Shown here piece by piece: positions 63,079 to 64,000 of a stretch of 64,000 nt of DNA (position 1 is its first letter; each line of letters starts with the position of its first letter). The DNA comes from Streptomyces sp. NRRL S-337 (lineage in GTDB: Bacteria > Actinomycetota > Actinomycetes > Streptomycetales > Streptomycetaceae): assembly GCF_000720175.1 (NCBI RefSeq), contig NZ_JOIX01000028.1:18828-82827 (forward strand), read 5' to 3'. The translations under genes and the position numbers were made by a program. Below the pieces are notes generated by a model that ran no database searches, was not told the DNA's origin, and saw nothing but the letters and a program-made list of their open reading frames with translations.

Positions 63079-63310
63079 ATGCGCAGTTAGGCCAATCGGC
63101 CATCGCGGCGCCCCGAGCGCTGATCACAAGCACGCGAGACGCAACATTAACCGCCTCCCCTTCCCCTTCCTCTTCCCCTTCCCTCCCCGCCCACCCCCAC
63201 CGCTTCCGCCTGCCCAACACCTCCCGACGACCCTCGACGCCCCCCGCAACCTCGTCGCCCACCGCCCCATCACCACTCCACTCCACTCCACTCCACCGGT
63301 GAAATTGGTC

Positions 63311-63333
63311 GTTTTCGGGCAAACTCCCGGTAT
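63311..63333 (+). promoter_or_regulatory. Candidate SigB/F-type promoter overlapping the DUF6480 start
   Basis: GTTT, 14 nt, GGTAT; the -10-like GGTAT includes the first bases of the ATG at 63332. If real, transcription would begin inside the annotated gene, so either the promoter or the start codon call is wrong. Confidence 0.25.
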
Positions 63334-63562
63334 GAGCACTCACCACCCTGATCCGGATCCTCGCGAAACCCCGGGCCTCGGCCCCGGAGGCGGCGTGCCG
63401 CCGGGCGAAACCCCGCAGGGCGAGGACAGCACGGGCTCGGAGACCGGCCCCCGTGACCTCCCCACCCGCGGATGGGCCAAGGGCCCGGCCATCATCCTCG
63501 GCATCGTCGTCGTCCTCTGCGCGGCGTTCTTCATCGCCTATGCGGTGATCATGGCGCGCTGA
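63332..63562 (+). CDS. DUF6480 family protein
   Basis: 76 residues: hydrophilic N-terminus with PDPDPRETPGLGPGGGVPPGETPQGE, then one transmembrane helix (AIILGIVVVLCAAFFIAYAVIM). The N-terminal P-D-P-x-x-T-P-G-L-x-P-G-G pattern matches DUF6480. The ATG at 63332 has no obvious ribosome site. Function unknown. Confidence 0.78.
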   Translation: MSTHHPDPDPRETPGLGPGGGVPPGETPQGEDSTGSETGPRDLPTRGWAKGPAIILGIVVVLCAAFFIAYAVIMAR

Positions 63563-63961
63563 CCTGAGCCACCGCGCCTCCACATCAGAGGCCCTGGCCG
63601 CACGTCCCGCACATCAAGCACATCCCGCCCTCGAGGCAGCGGCACCTAACCTCCCAGCGGCAGCAAGGCTCCCCAGTCGGCGGCACCCGACCCCTCAGCT
63701 GCCGCACCCGCCCCCAGGCAACGCCAGCCAACCTCTCAGCTGCTGCACCCGCCCCCCAGGCGGCAGCAGCAGGCCGCGCCCAGTGGCAGGTGACAGTCGG
63801 CCGCACTCGGTAGCGCGGCCATCTGCGCACGCCGGAGTCCGCCACGGGCCCGCCGCAGGCCCGCCACGAGCCCCCCACGAGAGCGGCGGTGCCCCGACAC
63901 CCCCGAACTCCACGCCCGGCACCAGAGGCACACCACCTCCCCGCCTCCCCTCCCCCACCCC
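63563..63961. other. ~400-nt non-coding contig end with direct repeats
   Basis: C-rich sequence without a credible gene. It contains imperfect direct repeats of CTCAGCTGCCGCACCCGC (63694-63711) and CTCAGCTGCTGCACCCGC (63735-63752) and several GCCGC/GGCGGC runs. Low complexity may have contributed to assembly breakage here. Confidence 0.6.
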
Positions 63962-64000
63962 CTGTCTCTTATACACATCTGACGCTGCCGACGAAGAGGA
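63962..64000. other. Illumina Nextera adapter sequence (assembly artefact)
   Basis: CTGTCTCTTATACACATCT (63962-63980) is the Tn5 mosaic end of Nextera libraries, followed by GACGCTGCCGACGA (63981-63994), the Nextera read-through adapter. Not genomic. Reading frames through it give the artefact peptides beginning MCIRDR and MYKRQ. Confidence 0.97.

Noticed and set aside
63695..63978. Frames beginning MCIRDR and MYKRQ at the right edge
   Set aside because: Their starts lie in Nextera adapter sequence.

Overview
The window is very GC-rich, with G or C at almost every third codon position. It carries families typical of Streptomyces: a gvpO-A-F-G-J-L-S-K gas-vesicle cluster, DUF5133, DUF6131 and DUF6480 proteins, an LPFR-motif small protein, a SigB/F-type sigma factor and a streptogrisin-like secreted protease. 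I read it as a chromosomal segment of a Streptomyces or close relative. The right edge is a contig end: the last ~39 bases are Illumina Nextera adapter, not genome. The left edge cuts a gene. I see no tRNA, rRNA, CRISPR array, insertion sequence or prophage.

Layout. 1-8.1 kb: a truncated GGDEF/EAL cyclic-di-GMP protein, an acyl-CoA ligase, a membrane sulfatase-fold protein and an exported serine protease. 8.1-18.2 kb: KatE-type catalase coupled to a PfpI protein, an SDR, a FUSC-type membrane protein, a lipoprotein hydrolase, an ArsR-like regulator and an MFS exporter. 18.7-32.4 kb: a glycan locus. A two-gene (+) unit (GT9, pyruvyltransferase-like) faces an 11-gene (-) operon encoding GmhA, HldE and GmhB (ADP-heptose supply), six glycosyltransferases, a carbamoyltransferase and a UDP-glucuronate-decarboxylase-like enzyme; most junctions are 4-nt start/stop overlaps. 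32.6-36.0 kb: an ATP-grasp ligase next to a CocE/X-Pro-peptidase-type hydrolase.

36-48.5 kb: a (-) run of SDR, enolase-superfamily enzyme, TPP-dependent oxidase/decarboxylase and a 1043-residue flavin/Fe-S oxidoreductase, then a hemerythrin, an RsbU-type phosphatase, a zinc alcohol dehydrogenase and a VOC protein. 48.7-52.4 kb: the gas-vesicle cluster, whose gvpS looks frameshifted into gvpK. 52.4-63.6 kb: a stress-type region of very small hydrophobic or charged proteins, SDRs, a sigma factor, and a tight operon of a HemK-like methyltransferase, a CDGSH Fe-S protein and a haem-oxygenase-like diiron oxidase followed by a 2-oxoglutarate/Fe(II) oxygenase. Several small genes here have GTTT-N14/15-GG-type promoter-like sequences that could be read by the nearby sigma factor. 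This part also has several short intergenic tandem repeats.

The most promising poorly described systems are the diiron-oxidase/CDGSH/methyltransferase operon (55.7-58.7 kb), whose candidate metal-ligand spacing matches what I recall for the N-oxygenase SznF, and the heptose-carbamoyl glycan locus, which lacks an HldD epimerase.
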